Below are positions 1-5,892 of a DNA stretch of 9,209 bases, one piece after another; position 1 is the first letter of the stretch; each line of letters starts with the position of its first letter. Both the position numbers and the translations under genes were made by a program. Below the pieces are notes generated by a model. The model made no database searches. It worked only from the letters and a program-made list of their open reading frames with translations, and was not told where the DNA came from. The stretch is from Spirochaetales bacterium (GTDB taxonomy: Bacteria > Spirochaetota > Spirochaetia > JABEVK01): positions 1-9,209 of the forward strand of contig JABEVL010000173.1 of the NCBI GenBank assembly GCA_013043995.1, written 5' to 3'.

Positions 1-942
1 ACATTCTAAACCTTCGGAAGGACGCCAGACTTCGGCAGCCCCTGCTTTTTTAAAGAGATCTGCGTTCCGAATCTGGTCTCCCCGGGACCCCGACTCCAGT
101 GGAACCAAAAAAAGAGGGGCTTGGGCCGCGGCGGCTTCCCAAAGTGTTCCAGCGCCTGCTCGAGCCAGGACAAGATCCGCACTTGCGTAAAGGTCGGCCA
201 TTTCTGTCGTAAAGTAGGGACGGGCAACGTACCAAAGGGACGAAGGGGGGCCACTCCAGGAAGTTCCTGTTTGATGGACGACAAATAGACGCCCTTTCCA
301 GCTTTCCAGGTGCTCTTTTACCAAATCATTGAGCTGAACGGCACCCAGACTTCCCCCGAGCACCAGCAAAATAGGGACCTTCGGCGGGACGTTCCAGGTC
401 TGTCGTATCCAATCTTTGTTCCCCGTCAGGAGTTCATCGCGGACAGGATTTCCTGTAACGACGAGTCTGTCTTGATACCTGGGGTGAAAAAAGGAACGGG
501 ATTCGTTGTAAGGCACGCAGATGAACTGGCTGGCTTTGGCGTTCAGCCGGGTGGCTAGGCCAGGATCAAAATCCGATTCGTGGCTGACAACAGGAATTTG
601 GAGGCGTCTTGCAGCAAAAACAGGCGGCACGCTCACAAATCCTCCCTTAGAAAAAACAAGGATGGGTTTGATTTTTCTTAGAAGCTTAAGAGAGGCCCTG
701 TAGCCCCTGTATACTTGAAAAAGGTCCGTGATGTTGCGCCAGGACAAGTAGCGCCGAAGCTTTCCCGAGGGAACCCCGAAGTATTCGACGCCGTGGTTTT
801 CGACAATTTTTTTCTCCATTCCATCGCTCGAGCCAATCCAGACAAAACGGTAGGGAAAGTTCTTTTTGAGGTAATCAAGAACGGCCAGTCCGGGGTAAAC
901 ATGCCCTCCCGTACCGCCTCCTGTGAACGCAATGACTTGCAA
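1..942 (-). CDS. murG: MurG, UDP-GlcNAc:lipid I N-acetylglucosaminyltransferase, C-terminus cut by window edge
   Basis: MurG transfers GlcNAc from UDP-GlcNAc to lipid I at the cytoplasmic face of the membrane, making lipid II for peptidoglycan. Reading the minus strand from 942 gives 314 uninterrupted codons up to base 1; E. coli MurG has 355, so only about 40 residues are missing. Visible motifs are the N-terminal glycine loop GGGTGGHVYPGLAV (residues 8-21), FSKGGFVSVP in the N-terminal domain, HESDFDPGLATR, the second-domain loop LVLGGSLGA and the C-terminal donor-site stretch RAGAGTLWEAAAA followed by RGDQIRNA. No ATG fits. I chose TTG at 940-942 because it lies just before the glycine loop, as in other MurG proteins, and has a purine-rich AGGGGGAG immediately upstream. 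The gene diverges from the secreted-protein gene at 975. MurG usually sits in a division/cell-wall cluster, which would continue to the left. No sign of damage. Confidence 0.95.
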   Translation of the reverse strand, partial: MQVIAFTGGGTGGHVYPGLAVLDYLKKNFPYRFVWIGSSDGMEKKIVENHGVEYFGVPSGKLRRYLSWRNITDLFQVYRGYRASLKLLRKIKPILVFSKGGFVSVPPVFAARRLQIPVVSHESDFDPGLATRLNAKASQFICVPYNESRSFFHPRYQDRLVVTGNPVRDELLTGNKDWIRQTWNVPPKVPILLVLGGSLGAVQLNDLVKEHLESWKGRLFVVHQTGTSWSGPPSSLWYVARPYFTTEMADLYASADLVLARAGAGTLWEAAAAQAPLFLVPLESGSRGDQIRNADLFKKAGAAEVWRPSEGLEC

Positions 943-966
943 AAACTCCCCCTTTTCTTTAGCTTG

Positions 967-996
967 AATCTAGCATGAAGAAAACACTATTGGCAA
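967..996 (-). promoter_or_regulatory. Candidate sigma-70-type promoter of murG
   Basis: On the minus strand TTGCCA (991-996) is followed after 18 bases by TAGATT (967-972), with TG one base upstream of the -10, making an extended -10. Transcription would start near 960, about 17 bases before the murG TTG and just upstream of its ribosome-binding site. The elements lie inside the first codons of the divergent 975-1757 gene. This is prediction from consensus only. Confidence 0.4.
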
Positions 997-1757
997 TCTT
1001 TGCGTGTGTGACGACCCTGGTCTCGGGGCAGACCCTCGTCCCTGCGAGTTCTGAAACCTGGTTGAATTTTCTGACTTCTTCGGAGCGTTCGACTTTTGAT
1101 TCGACGGGTAACTTTCTTGATTCAGGAACAACGATCGACGGCTTGAAACTCGCCAACAAAGGGCCCTGGGCCACGGACGTTGATCAAGCCTGGGCCGGCC
1201 GCGATACCACCGTGGCTGCCGAACTCCTGACGCTCATTCCCGACTCAAACGCCTCGGAGACCCTGTCTGAACGTCTTCTGCGAGCTTTTAACGCCATGAA
1301 TGCCGTCAGTACGATGAAAGGAACCCAATACTGGTCGACGATGAGAAAAGATTGGGAAACCCTAATTTTAGAAAGCTACCGCGTCGCCAGTCCTGAAAAG
1401 AGTGCACGCCTTCCCGACGAAACGTTTACGACAGTTCCAGATCACCTGAATTTGACTGTTTTTCAGAAAGACAACAAGCTGGGTGACGGCTTTACCCGGA
1501 TTTCTATTCAATCAAAGCCCGATGGATTCTTTGTCACGATGAACAACCTCGACCCGCTGAATTATTTCTTTGTCACTCTGGTTGGACCAGGCCAGTTTCA
1601 ACTCACCTTTGATATCACTTTCCTAAAAGATAAAATTGCCATTTACACCTTGATGGGGGCTAAGACGATCCAGTTCTTTGGGCTGGAACATTCCAAGGAT
1701 AAATCATTCAGAAACCGCATGGAGGCGCTGGCAGGGTGGTTTGCCAAATCTCTTTGA
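975..1757 (+). CDS. Secreted protein of unknown function, DUF6675-like
   Basis: A complete 260-residue protein whose function I cannot name. It opens with a classical signal peptide: MKK, a hydrophobic core LLAIFACVTTLV, then a small-residue cleavage region SGQ around residues 17-19. There is no lipobox cysteine, so it should be exported to the periplasm and released. The mature part has no further membrane segment. A middle region (GTQYWSTMRKDWETLILESY, about residues 116-135, then a PD..FT..P stretch and a beta-rich C-terminal half) resembles, from memory, the spirochaete family DUF6675; this assignment is unverified. The ATG at 975 is chosen because it gives the signal peptide exactly. No Shine-Dalgarno sequence precedes it, so initiation may be weak or nearly leaderless; a poor TTGCAA-N17-TAGCTT match at 937-965 would start transcription only a few bases upstream. 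It is divergent from murG and its stop abuts the end of the inverted pstB remnant. Confidence 0.8.
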   Translation: MKKTLLAIFACVTTLVSGQTLVPASSETWLNFLTSSERSTFDSTGNFLDSGTTIDGLKLANKGPWATDVDQAWAGRDTTVAAELLTLIPDSNASETLSERLLRAFNAMNAVSTMKGTQYWSTMRKDWETLILESYRVASPEKSARLPDETFTTVPDHLNLTVFQKDNKLGDGFTRISIQSKPDGFFVTMNNLDPLNYFFVTLVGPGQFQLTFDITFLKDKIAIYTLMGAKTIQFFGLEHSKDKSFRNRMEALAGWFAKSL

Positions 1758-2036
1758 TCCACCAAAACAGCCTGCGATGCAGGCTTCGCTTCTGGGCTCC
1801 TTGGGGTTAAGAAAAAACTTGGAACCCGGGGCGTGTGCGATCAGTTCTCCCCCACAAAAACGCCGCTGTGTCAGAAACCCTAGCCGCTTGTGAAAGATTG
1901 TGTGCACGCGGTTGCGAACGGTAGAAAAAGCGAGAACAGAATTGAGCATCGGTTTGATGAATCTGGTGTACAATTTCTTTAGATACGAATACCTGCAACG
2001 GGCGCAGTCTGCCCACCCGGAAAGGGGAGTATCTCA
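1758..2036 (-). pseudogene. pstB: Inverted remnant of the C-terminal third of a PstB phosphate-transport ATPase
   Basis: Minus-strand reading in three frame segments recovers the end of a PstB. From about 2035, EILPF and then APVAGIRI match the family's Walker B/D-loop region (EILLFDEP...ALDPVA..RI), already heavily decayed. After a one-base shift, KEIVHQIHQT follows at 1980-1951. The diagnostic switch-loop segment HNLSQAARVSDTAAFLWG starts at 1902; intact PstB has THNMQQAARVSD..AF. A further shift in a G-run near 1850 leads to GELIAHAPG..FFLNPK and ends EACIAGCFG, where intact PstB ends with E.YI.GRFG and a stop. The codon at 1758-1760 reads GGA where TGA is expected. Upstream of 2036 I cannot follow it, so Walker A and the signature motif are gone. 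It differs clearly from the pstB at 2303-3080, so it is a paralogue rather than a recent duplicate. Confidence 0.8.
1769..1785. terminator. Perfect 7-bp hairpin after the 975-1757 gene, weak terminator candidate
   Basis: AGCCTGC and GCAGGCT flank a 3-base loop (GAT), 11 bases past the stop at 1757. No clean T-run follows on the plus strand (TCGCTTCT); on the minus strand G then TTTT follows. The hairpin lies inside the decayed pstB codons EACIAGC, so it may be an accident of sequence. Position and stem argue for a weak bidirectional terminator, the tail sequence against it. Confidence 0.25.
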
Positions 2037-2200
2037 AATGGGCAACATGGGCACTCAAGGCTCCAAGAAAGCCTTACTTTTCGTCGAGATTGGCGGATTT
2101 TACGATAAAGGGTCACTCAAATCGAAAATTCGCCACAAAATAGCCGGTTTTTAGGGGTGCTCCTTAGGTTAAAAGAAATGCAAACTAGGCTTCTTGAATC
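2037..2200. other. Non-coding spacer upstream of the Pho promoter
   Basis: I see no supported gene here. It holds a large imperfect inverted repeat (2092-2134), listed separately. Further upstream pstB sequence might survive on the minus strand around 2040-2070 but cannot be read convincingly. Bases 2135-2200 show nothing I can interpret. Confidence 0.5.
2092..2134. repeat. Long imperfect inverted repeat (14-bp stem, one bulge)
   Basis: GGCGGATTTT (2092-2101) pairs with AAAATTCGCC (2125-2134), with one G-T wobble. After a bulged A at 2102, CGAT (2103-2106) pairs with ATCG (2121-2124), leaving a 14-base loop. No T-run follows on either strand, so it is not a standard terminator. It lies about 65 bases upstream of the PHO boxes. 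It could be a protein-binding site or an RNA structure; its function is unknown. Confidence 0.55.
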
Positions 2201-2239
2201 CTAACAAGATTCTAACAAAAGTCTCACAAGGGTATAACT
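2201..2239 (+). promoter_or_regulatory. PHO-box promoter of the pstB-phoU-phoB-phoR operon
   Basis: Three direct heptamers stand at an exact 11-base period: CTAACAA (2201-2207), CTAACAA (2212-2218) and CTCACAA (2223-2229). They are followed by a -10 element TATAACT (2233-2239). No good -35 is present; the middle repeat covers that position, as expected for a promoter activated by a PhoB-type regulator. Known PHO boxes (E. coli PhoB, Bacillus PhoP) also use short repeats on an 11-base period, with related but different cores. The start of transcription would be near 2246, about 57 bases before the pstB ATG. PhoB encoded two genes downstream is the obvious activator, making the operon autoregulated. 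Confidence 0.8.
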
Positions 2240-2302
2240 CGTTCCAGTGAATGTTTTACAGGGTTTGTTGCCCGTGGGGTTCAAGCTGACGAAGGAAGGC
2301 TT

Positions 2303-3080
2303 ATGAGTACCGAGACTGCCTTGGAGGGCCTCAGTGTCCGCAAGGTAAATGTATACTACGGCAAGAACCGTGCTGTCGTGAATGTCAGCAAAGACATCGT
2401 CCCAGGAAAAATTACGACCTTGATCGGACCTTCTGGCTGTGGAAAAATACTACGCTCCTTAAACCGTATGAAGGACCCGATGTTTGGTGTGCGCACCGAA
2501 GGAGAGGTTTTTTTTCACGGGTTCAATGTCCTTGAACCGGCCATTGATGCCGTGCAAGTTCATCGCTGGTTGGGGATGGTTTTTCAAAAAATCAATTCTT
2601 TCCCCAAAAGTATTTTTGAAAACCTCGCCTGGGGGGGGCTGCCCGCATGGAGCTAAGGGAGACTACGAGGAACTTGTGGTGACTAGCCTTCAGTCGGTGG
2701 CGTTGTTTGGCGAAGTCAAAGAAAAGCTTCCTAAGTCTGCTTTCGGTCTTTCAGGCGGTCAGCAACAACCCCTTTGCATTGCACGGACTATTGCAATCCA
2801 CCCGGACGTTATCCTCTTGGAGGAGCCGACTTCAGCACTCGACCCGTTCTCGACAGCGAAGCTTGAGGATCATCTCGACGCTTTAAAAACGACCTATACG
2901 AACATCACCCGCAACATGCCGCAAGCTTGTAGAATTCTGGATAAAATGGGATTTATGCACCACAGTATTCTTGAAGAAGTTAACGATGCGGACAAAATCT
3001 TTTTTAAACCCAAAACAAAAAAATTGAAGCCCATACTTCTGGGTCGTTTCAGCGAATTTTCAAAAGTCATCAAGGAGTAA
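2303..3080 (+). pseudogene. pstB: PstB phosphate ABC-transporter ATPase, frameshifted and with all key ATPase motifs damaged
   Basis: PstB is the cytoplasmic ATPase of the Pst high-affinity phosphate importer and also helps PhoU signal to PhoR. The ATG at 2303 has a good ribosome-binding site (GGAAGG, 2294-2299). Frame one runs 117 codons to TAA at 2654-2656. Family similarity then continues in the +1 frame from about 2639 to TAA at 3078-3080, the switch falling in eight G (2631-2638). Walker A reads GPSGCGK followed by ILRSLNRM, where PstB has GPSGCGKSTLLRSLNRM: a 6-base deletion removed Ser-Thr. The Q-loop MVFQK remains. The signature is LSGGQQQP instead of LSGGQQQR, Walker B is ILLEEP instead of ILLDEP, and the switch histidine is arginine (TRNMPQACR for THNMQQAAR) next to another two-residue loss. 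The C-terminus runs about eight residues past the usual GRFG end. phoU starts three bases after its stop, with its ribosome-binding site inside the last pstB codons. I regard it as non-functional as an ATPase. Confidence 0.9.
2631..2638 (+). repeat. Run of eight G at the pstB frameshift
   Basis: The homopolymer interrupts the reading frame after ENLAWG. Removing one G would join the two pstB frames as AWGGC.HGAKGD, close to the family's A.G...HG. Slippage in vivo, an assembly error, or a switchable tract are all possible. Runs of seven G also occur in the intact comM (7253-7259) and htrA (8472-8478). Confidence 0.8.
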
Positions 3081-3083
3081 CTA

Positions 3084-3731
3084 ATGAGAGAACATTTTAC
3101 GCAGCAAATGGAGCTGATCAACCAAGAGATCCTCAAAATGGGAGTATTTGTCGAGGAAAATGCCCAAAAAGCACAAAAGTCTCTTGTTCGTCAGGATGCA
3201 AGCCTGGCGAAACAGGTGATCGAATCTGATGAGAAAGTCAACCAGATGGAACTCACTATTTCTGATCATTGTGCGCTTGTTCTGGCACGGGAGCAACCCG
3301 TCGCTTCGGATTTGCGTCACATCATCGCCTGTCTAAAAGTTGTATCGGACGTTGAAAGGATCGGCGACTACGTTGTGCATGCGGCAAAGCGTGCCCGCGA
3401 CTTGGCTGACGAAAAATATATCAAGCCCCTGATCGACATTCCTAAAATGCTCGAGCTGGGTGCCCGAATGCTTCGCGAGTCGATCGATGCCCTGATCCAT
3501 GCCGACGAGTCCAAGGCCCGCCAAACAGCTGAACTTGATCAAGAGATGGATCATCTGAACAAGCAGGTCTACCGCGAGCTTTTGGCCCTGATGCTCGAAG
3601 ATTCTGATAATATCAAGCAAGCGACCAAACTTCTGTTCCTCGCCCGTTTCTTGGAACGCATGGGCGATCATGCTGTAACCATTTGCAGTTGGGCGATCTA
3701 CAGTGCGACGGGCAACCACGGTGAACTTTAA
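3084..3731 (+). CDS. phoU: PhoU, phosphate-signalling regulator
   Basis: A complete 215-residue all-helical protein, somewhat shorter than E. coli PhoU (241). It has the two tandem three-helix repeats of the family, each with its metal-binding E..GD signature: ERIGD at residues 91-95 (within VVSDVERIGDYVVHAAKRA) and ERMGD at 191-195 (within ARFLERMGDHAVTI). AREQPVASDLRHI (residues 68-80) is also typical. In known systems PhoU links the Pst transporter to the kinase PhoR and keeps it in phosphatase mode when phosphate is plentiful. The ATG at 3084 has AAGGAG (3072-3077) in front and sits three bases after the pstB stop, so translation was probably coupled to pstB. The protein shows no damage, in contrast to pstB. 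Its partner may now be another transporter; PhoU-like proteins also accompany PiT-type carriers in other bacteria. Confidence 0.95.
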   Translation: MREHFTQQMELINQEILKMGVFVEENAQKAQKSLVRQDASLAKQVIESDEKVNQMELTISDHCALVLAREQPVASDLRHIIACLKVVSDVERIGDYVVHAAKRARDLADEKYIKPLIDIPKMLELGARMLRESIDALIHADESKARQTAELDQEMDHLNKQVYRELLALMLEDSDNIKQATKLLFLARFLERMGDHAVTICSWAIYSATGNHGEL

Positions 3732-3743
3732 GGCGGCGTAAAA

Positions 3744-4442
3744 TTGGGCTACGGTAAAATTCTTGTCGTTGAAGATAATCCCGATATTCTGGAGCTTGTG
3801 GCGTACAACCTTGAAACTGAAGGCTACGATGTTCTACGGGCCATGACAGGAGAAAACGGGCTTGCTAAGGTAAGTTCGCAAAAACCTGACCTGCTTATTT
3901 TGGACGTGATGCTGCCGGGTATCAACGGCCTGGACGTCTGCCGAAAGCTGAAACAAAACGAAGCCACCCGAAACATGCCGATTTTGTTGTTGACGGCCAA
4001 GTCTGAAGACGCCGACATCATCAGCGGGTTGGAGATCGGAGCTGATGACTACATCACAAAGCCGTTTTCTCCCAAGGTCCTTATTGCACGCGTTCGTCTT
4101 GCTTTGCGCCGAGTTTCTGAAGAACCTTCGTCTGCGGCGAACGAAAACATCCTCCAGATTCACGACATCGTTCTGGACACAGTCCGGTACGGAGTTACGG
4201 TCGAAGGAAGTCCAGTCAATATGTCAGCTACGGAGTTTGCCATCCTCAAGCACCTGATGTCGAATCCCGGCTGGGTTTTTTCTCGAAATCAGATCATTGA
4301 CGCTGTGAGGGGCGGAAACTACCCCGTGACCGAGCGTTCTGTCGACGTTCAGATTTTGGGACTACGAAAGAAACTGGGTTCTCAGGGTGTCCATGTTGAA
4401 ACTGTCCGTGGGGTTGGTTACCGTTTTCGGGGAGCCAATTGA
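3744..4442 (+). CDS. phoB: PhoB-type response regulator (OmpR/PhoB family)
   Basis: A complete 232-residue DNA-binding response regulator. The receiver domain (about 1-120) has the acidic pair E10-D11 (VVEDNPD), phospho-acceptor D54 (LILDVMLPG), the switch threonine T84 (LLLTAK) and K106 (DDYITKPFSP). The winged-helix domain (about 135-230) contains the recognition segment TERSVDVQILGLRKKLG and ends with ETVRGVGYRF. When phosphorylated by PhoR it should bind the repeats at 2201-2229 and activate its own operon and other phosphate-starvation genes. The start is TTG at 3744, with AAGGCGG (3730-3736) seven bases upstream; no ATG is available before the conserved KILVVED. It lies 12 bases after phoU, and its stop overlaps the phoR start in TTGA. 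All key residues are present. Confidence 0.95.
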   Translation: MGYGKILVVEDNPDILELVAYNLETEGYDVLRAMTGENGLAKVSSQKPDLLILDVMLPGINGLDVCRKLKQNEATRNMPILLLTAKSEDADIISGLEIGADDYITKPFSPKVLIARVRLALRRVSEEPSSAANENILQIHDIVLDTVRYGVTVEGSPVNMSATEFAILKHLMSNPGWVFSRNQIIDAVRGGNYPVTERSVDVQILGLRKKLGSQGVHVETVRGVGYRFRGAN

Positions 4443-5848
4443 AACGACCGAGTTTCTTGCTTCAGTTCTTTTTGGCTCTAGCCTTCGTGATCTTGCTGGA
4501 GCAATTGTTCCTTCTCCTGTTTTTCTCTCATCGAGGAGGGGATTTCTTCTTTGTCTTTTTTTTGGTGAGTTTAATTTTGCTGTCTTTGATTTTTGTATTT
4601 GCCTTTGCCTATTCCCGTGAATTTTCCCGAAACGTTCAGCGTTTAATTCTCAATGCCCGCAGATTCGCCCAAGGTCTCGAGTACGAAAAAATCTACCTGT
4701 ATAAACCCCTTGAACTTCAGCATCTGGCCACCGCCATGAACAAAATGTTCGACCAGCTGCAAGACCGAATCAGTACTGTCCGCCGTCAAAAGCACCAGCT
4801 TGAAGCGATTCTTGAGGGGATGGTCGAAGCTGTGTTGGTTTTAGACAAAAAAGGAAAGGTGATCACCTGGAACTCAGCTGCTGGTCGGCTTTTTCCGACG
4901 GAGCGTTCTCCCTTGGGCCTGAGCCTTCTGGAAATTACCCGAAATACCGAACTCGATGCTTTGGCTCAAACCCTGCTTCAGGGAGGAGTCAAAGAGACGC
5001 GCGTGAACATCCTTCTTCGTGATTTCCAGACGACCTTGCAGGTTCAAGGCGCAGGACTTTACTGGGAAACGGGCGAGCTTTGGGGCACGGTCTTGGTGAT
5101 GAGCGACGTGACCCAGCTTGTAAAACTCGAGGCCATGCGCCGAGACTTTGTGGCCAATGTATCGCACGAACTTAAAACCCCTATCACGAATATTTTGGGC
5201 TTTGTCGAAACTCTCGAGAATGGGGCCTTGGATCATCCTGAAAAAGCTCGACAGTTTCTCAACATCATTTCGCGTCACGCCGAACGTTTAAACCTCATTG
5301 TGGACGATCTTTTGATTCTTTCCAAAATTGAAAACCGTCCTGCGCAAGAATGGGAAAAAGAAAATACGGTTCTCCAAGATCTTCTTACTGCTGCTGCAAG
5401 CGTTTGCCAAAAAAAATTGCAAAAAAAAGATATCCGGTTGAAGTACGATGTCCCTGAAGAACCTCTTTTGGTGGCAGTTCATCCGTTGTTACTGGAACAG
5501 GCCGTTGTGAATCTCTTGGATAACGCTATCAAGTTTTCAGGTGACAAAACGACGATCACCCTTTCGCTCGAACAATCGAACGAAGGAGTTTTGCTTGCTG
5601 TCACTGACCAAGGTCCAGGAATTCCTGAGCATGAAAAAGACAGGATTTTTGAAAGGTTTTATCGGACTGAAAAAGGCCGGGAAAAAGAAGGTACAGGGCT
5701 TGGTCTTTCGATTGTCAGGCATATTATGCTTCTTCATCGCGGCCGTGTCGCCGTTGACAGCCCCGTTCCGGGCAGGAACAAAGGTACCCGTTTTACCTTG
5801 ACTTTTCCTAAGTCACTCGTTTCATACAGCTTTGAACAGGAAGACTGA
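4439..5848 (+). CDS. phoR: PhoR-type sensor histidine kinase
   Basis: A complete 469-residue membrane kinase. Two hydrophobic helices (about residues 5-29 and 35-58) are joined by only about six residues, so there is essentially no periplasmic sensor, as in E. coli PhoR. A HAMP-like linker (about 60-110) and a PAS domain (about 118-225, LEGMVEAVLVLD...WNSAA) follow. The dimerisation/phosphoacceptor helix has FVANVSHELKTP with H243. The ATPase domain has the N box (EQAVVNLLDNAIKF), G1 (DQGPGIP, 390-396), F box (IFERFY) and G2 (GTGLGLS, 418-424). It should phosphorylate and dephosphorylate the regulator at 3744-4442. The start is TTG at 4439, overlapping the phoB stop, with GGGGAG (4429-4434) as ribosome-binding site. 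Without an extracellular domain, phosphate sensing must pass through PhoU/Pst or another partner, which matters because pstB here is broken. Confidence 0.94.
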   Translation: MKRPSFLLQFFLALAFVILLEQLFLLLFFSHRGGDFFFVFFLVSLILLSLIFVFAFAYSREFSRNVQRLILNARRFAQGLEYEKIYLYKPLELQHLATAMNKMFDQLQDRISTVRRQKHQLEAILEGMVEAVLVLDKKGKVITWNSAAGRLFPTERSPLGLSLLEITRNTELDALAQTLLQGGVKETRVNILLRDFQTTLQVQGAGLYWETGELWGTVLVMSDVTQLVKLEAMRRDFVANVSHELKTPITNILGFVETLENGALDHPEKARQFLNIISRHAERLNLIVDDLLILSKIENRPAQEWEKENTVLQDLLTAAASVCQKKLQKKDIRLKYDVPEEPLLVAVHPLLLEQAVVNLLDNAIKFSGDKTTITLSLEQSNEGVLLAVTDQGPGIPEHEKDRIFERFYRTEKGREKEGTGLGLSIVRHIMLLHRGRVAVDSPVPGRNKGTRFTLTFPKSLVSYSFEQED

Positions 5849-5864
5849 AGCAATTCCTCAAGAC

Positions 5865-5886
5865 TTCTCGTTTTTTGAAACGGGAG
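5865..5886 (+). promoter_or_regulatory. Hairpin covering the comM ribosome-binding site
   Basis: TTCTCGTTT (5865-5873) can pair with AAACGGGAG (5878-5886) across a 4-base TTTG loop: nine pairs, two of them G-U. The 3' arm contains the GGGAG that precedes the comM ATG at 5893. In RNA this could lower or regulate translation of comM. It is a structural prediction by eye; there is no evidence for a ligand or temperature response. Confidence 0.35.
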
Positions 5887-5892
5887 ACTTTC

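Noticed and set aside
310..932. Open frames on both strands inside murG
   Set aside because: They lie in other frames over an uninterrupted MurG coding sequence with all its motifs and show no family features of their own.
1807..2058. A minus-strand frame beginning MSAHVAHLRY that could be called a small hypothetical protein
   Set aside because: Its only recognisable part is the PstB switch-loop segment HNLSQAARVSD; both its ends are frameshift artefacts of the pstB remnant.
2038..2154. A 38-codon plus-strand reading frame with a strong AAAGGGGAG ribosome-binding site
   Set aside because: No recognisable family, it only touches the decayed pstB remnant on the other strand, and the long inverted repeat occupies its second half. 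The purine run is most simply explained as the complement of decayed coding sequence. Not supported as a gene.
1758..2302. RNA gene or riboswitch upstream of the Pho operon
   Set aside because: I looked for tRNA, SRP, RNase P, tmRNA and common riboswitch cores and recognised none; the structure present is one simple inverted repeat.
2484..3080. A separate gene starting at the ATG in 2484-2486
   Set aside because: The first 50 or so codons overlap pstB in a different frame and have no family similarity; only the part after the G-run is real pstB sequence.
5875..5892. TTG at 5875 as the comM start
   Set aside because: It has no ribosome-binding site upstream and would add six residues not expected in the family; ATG 5893 has GGGAG at proper distance.
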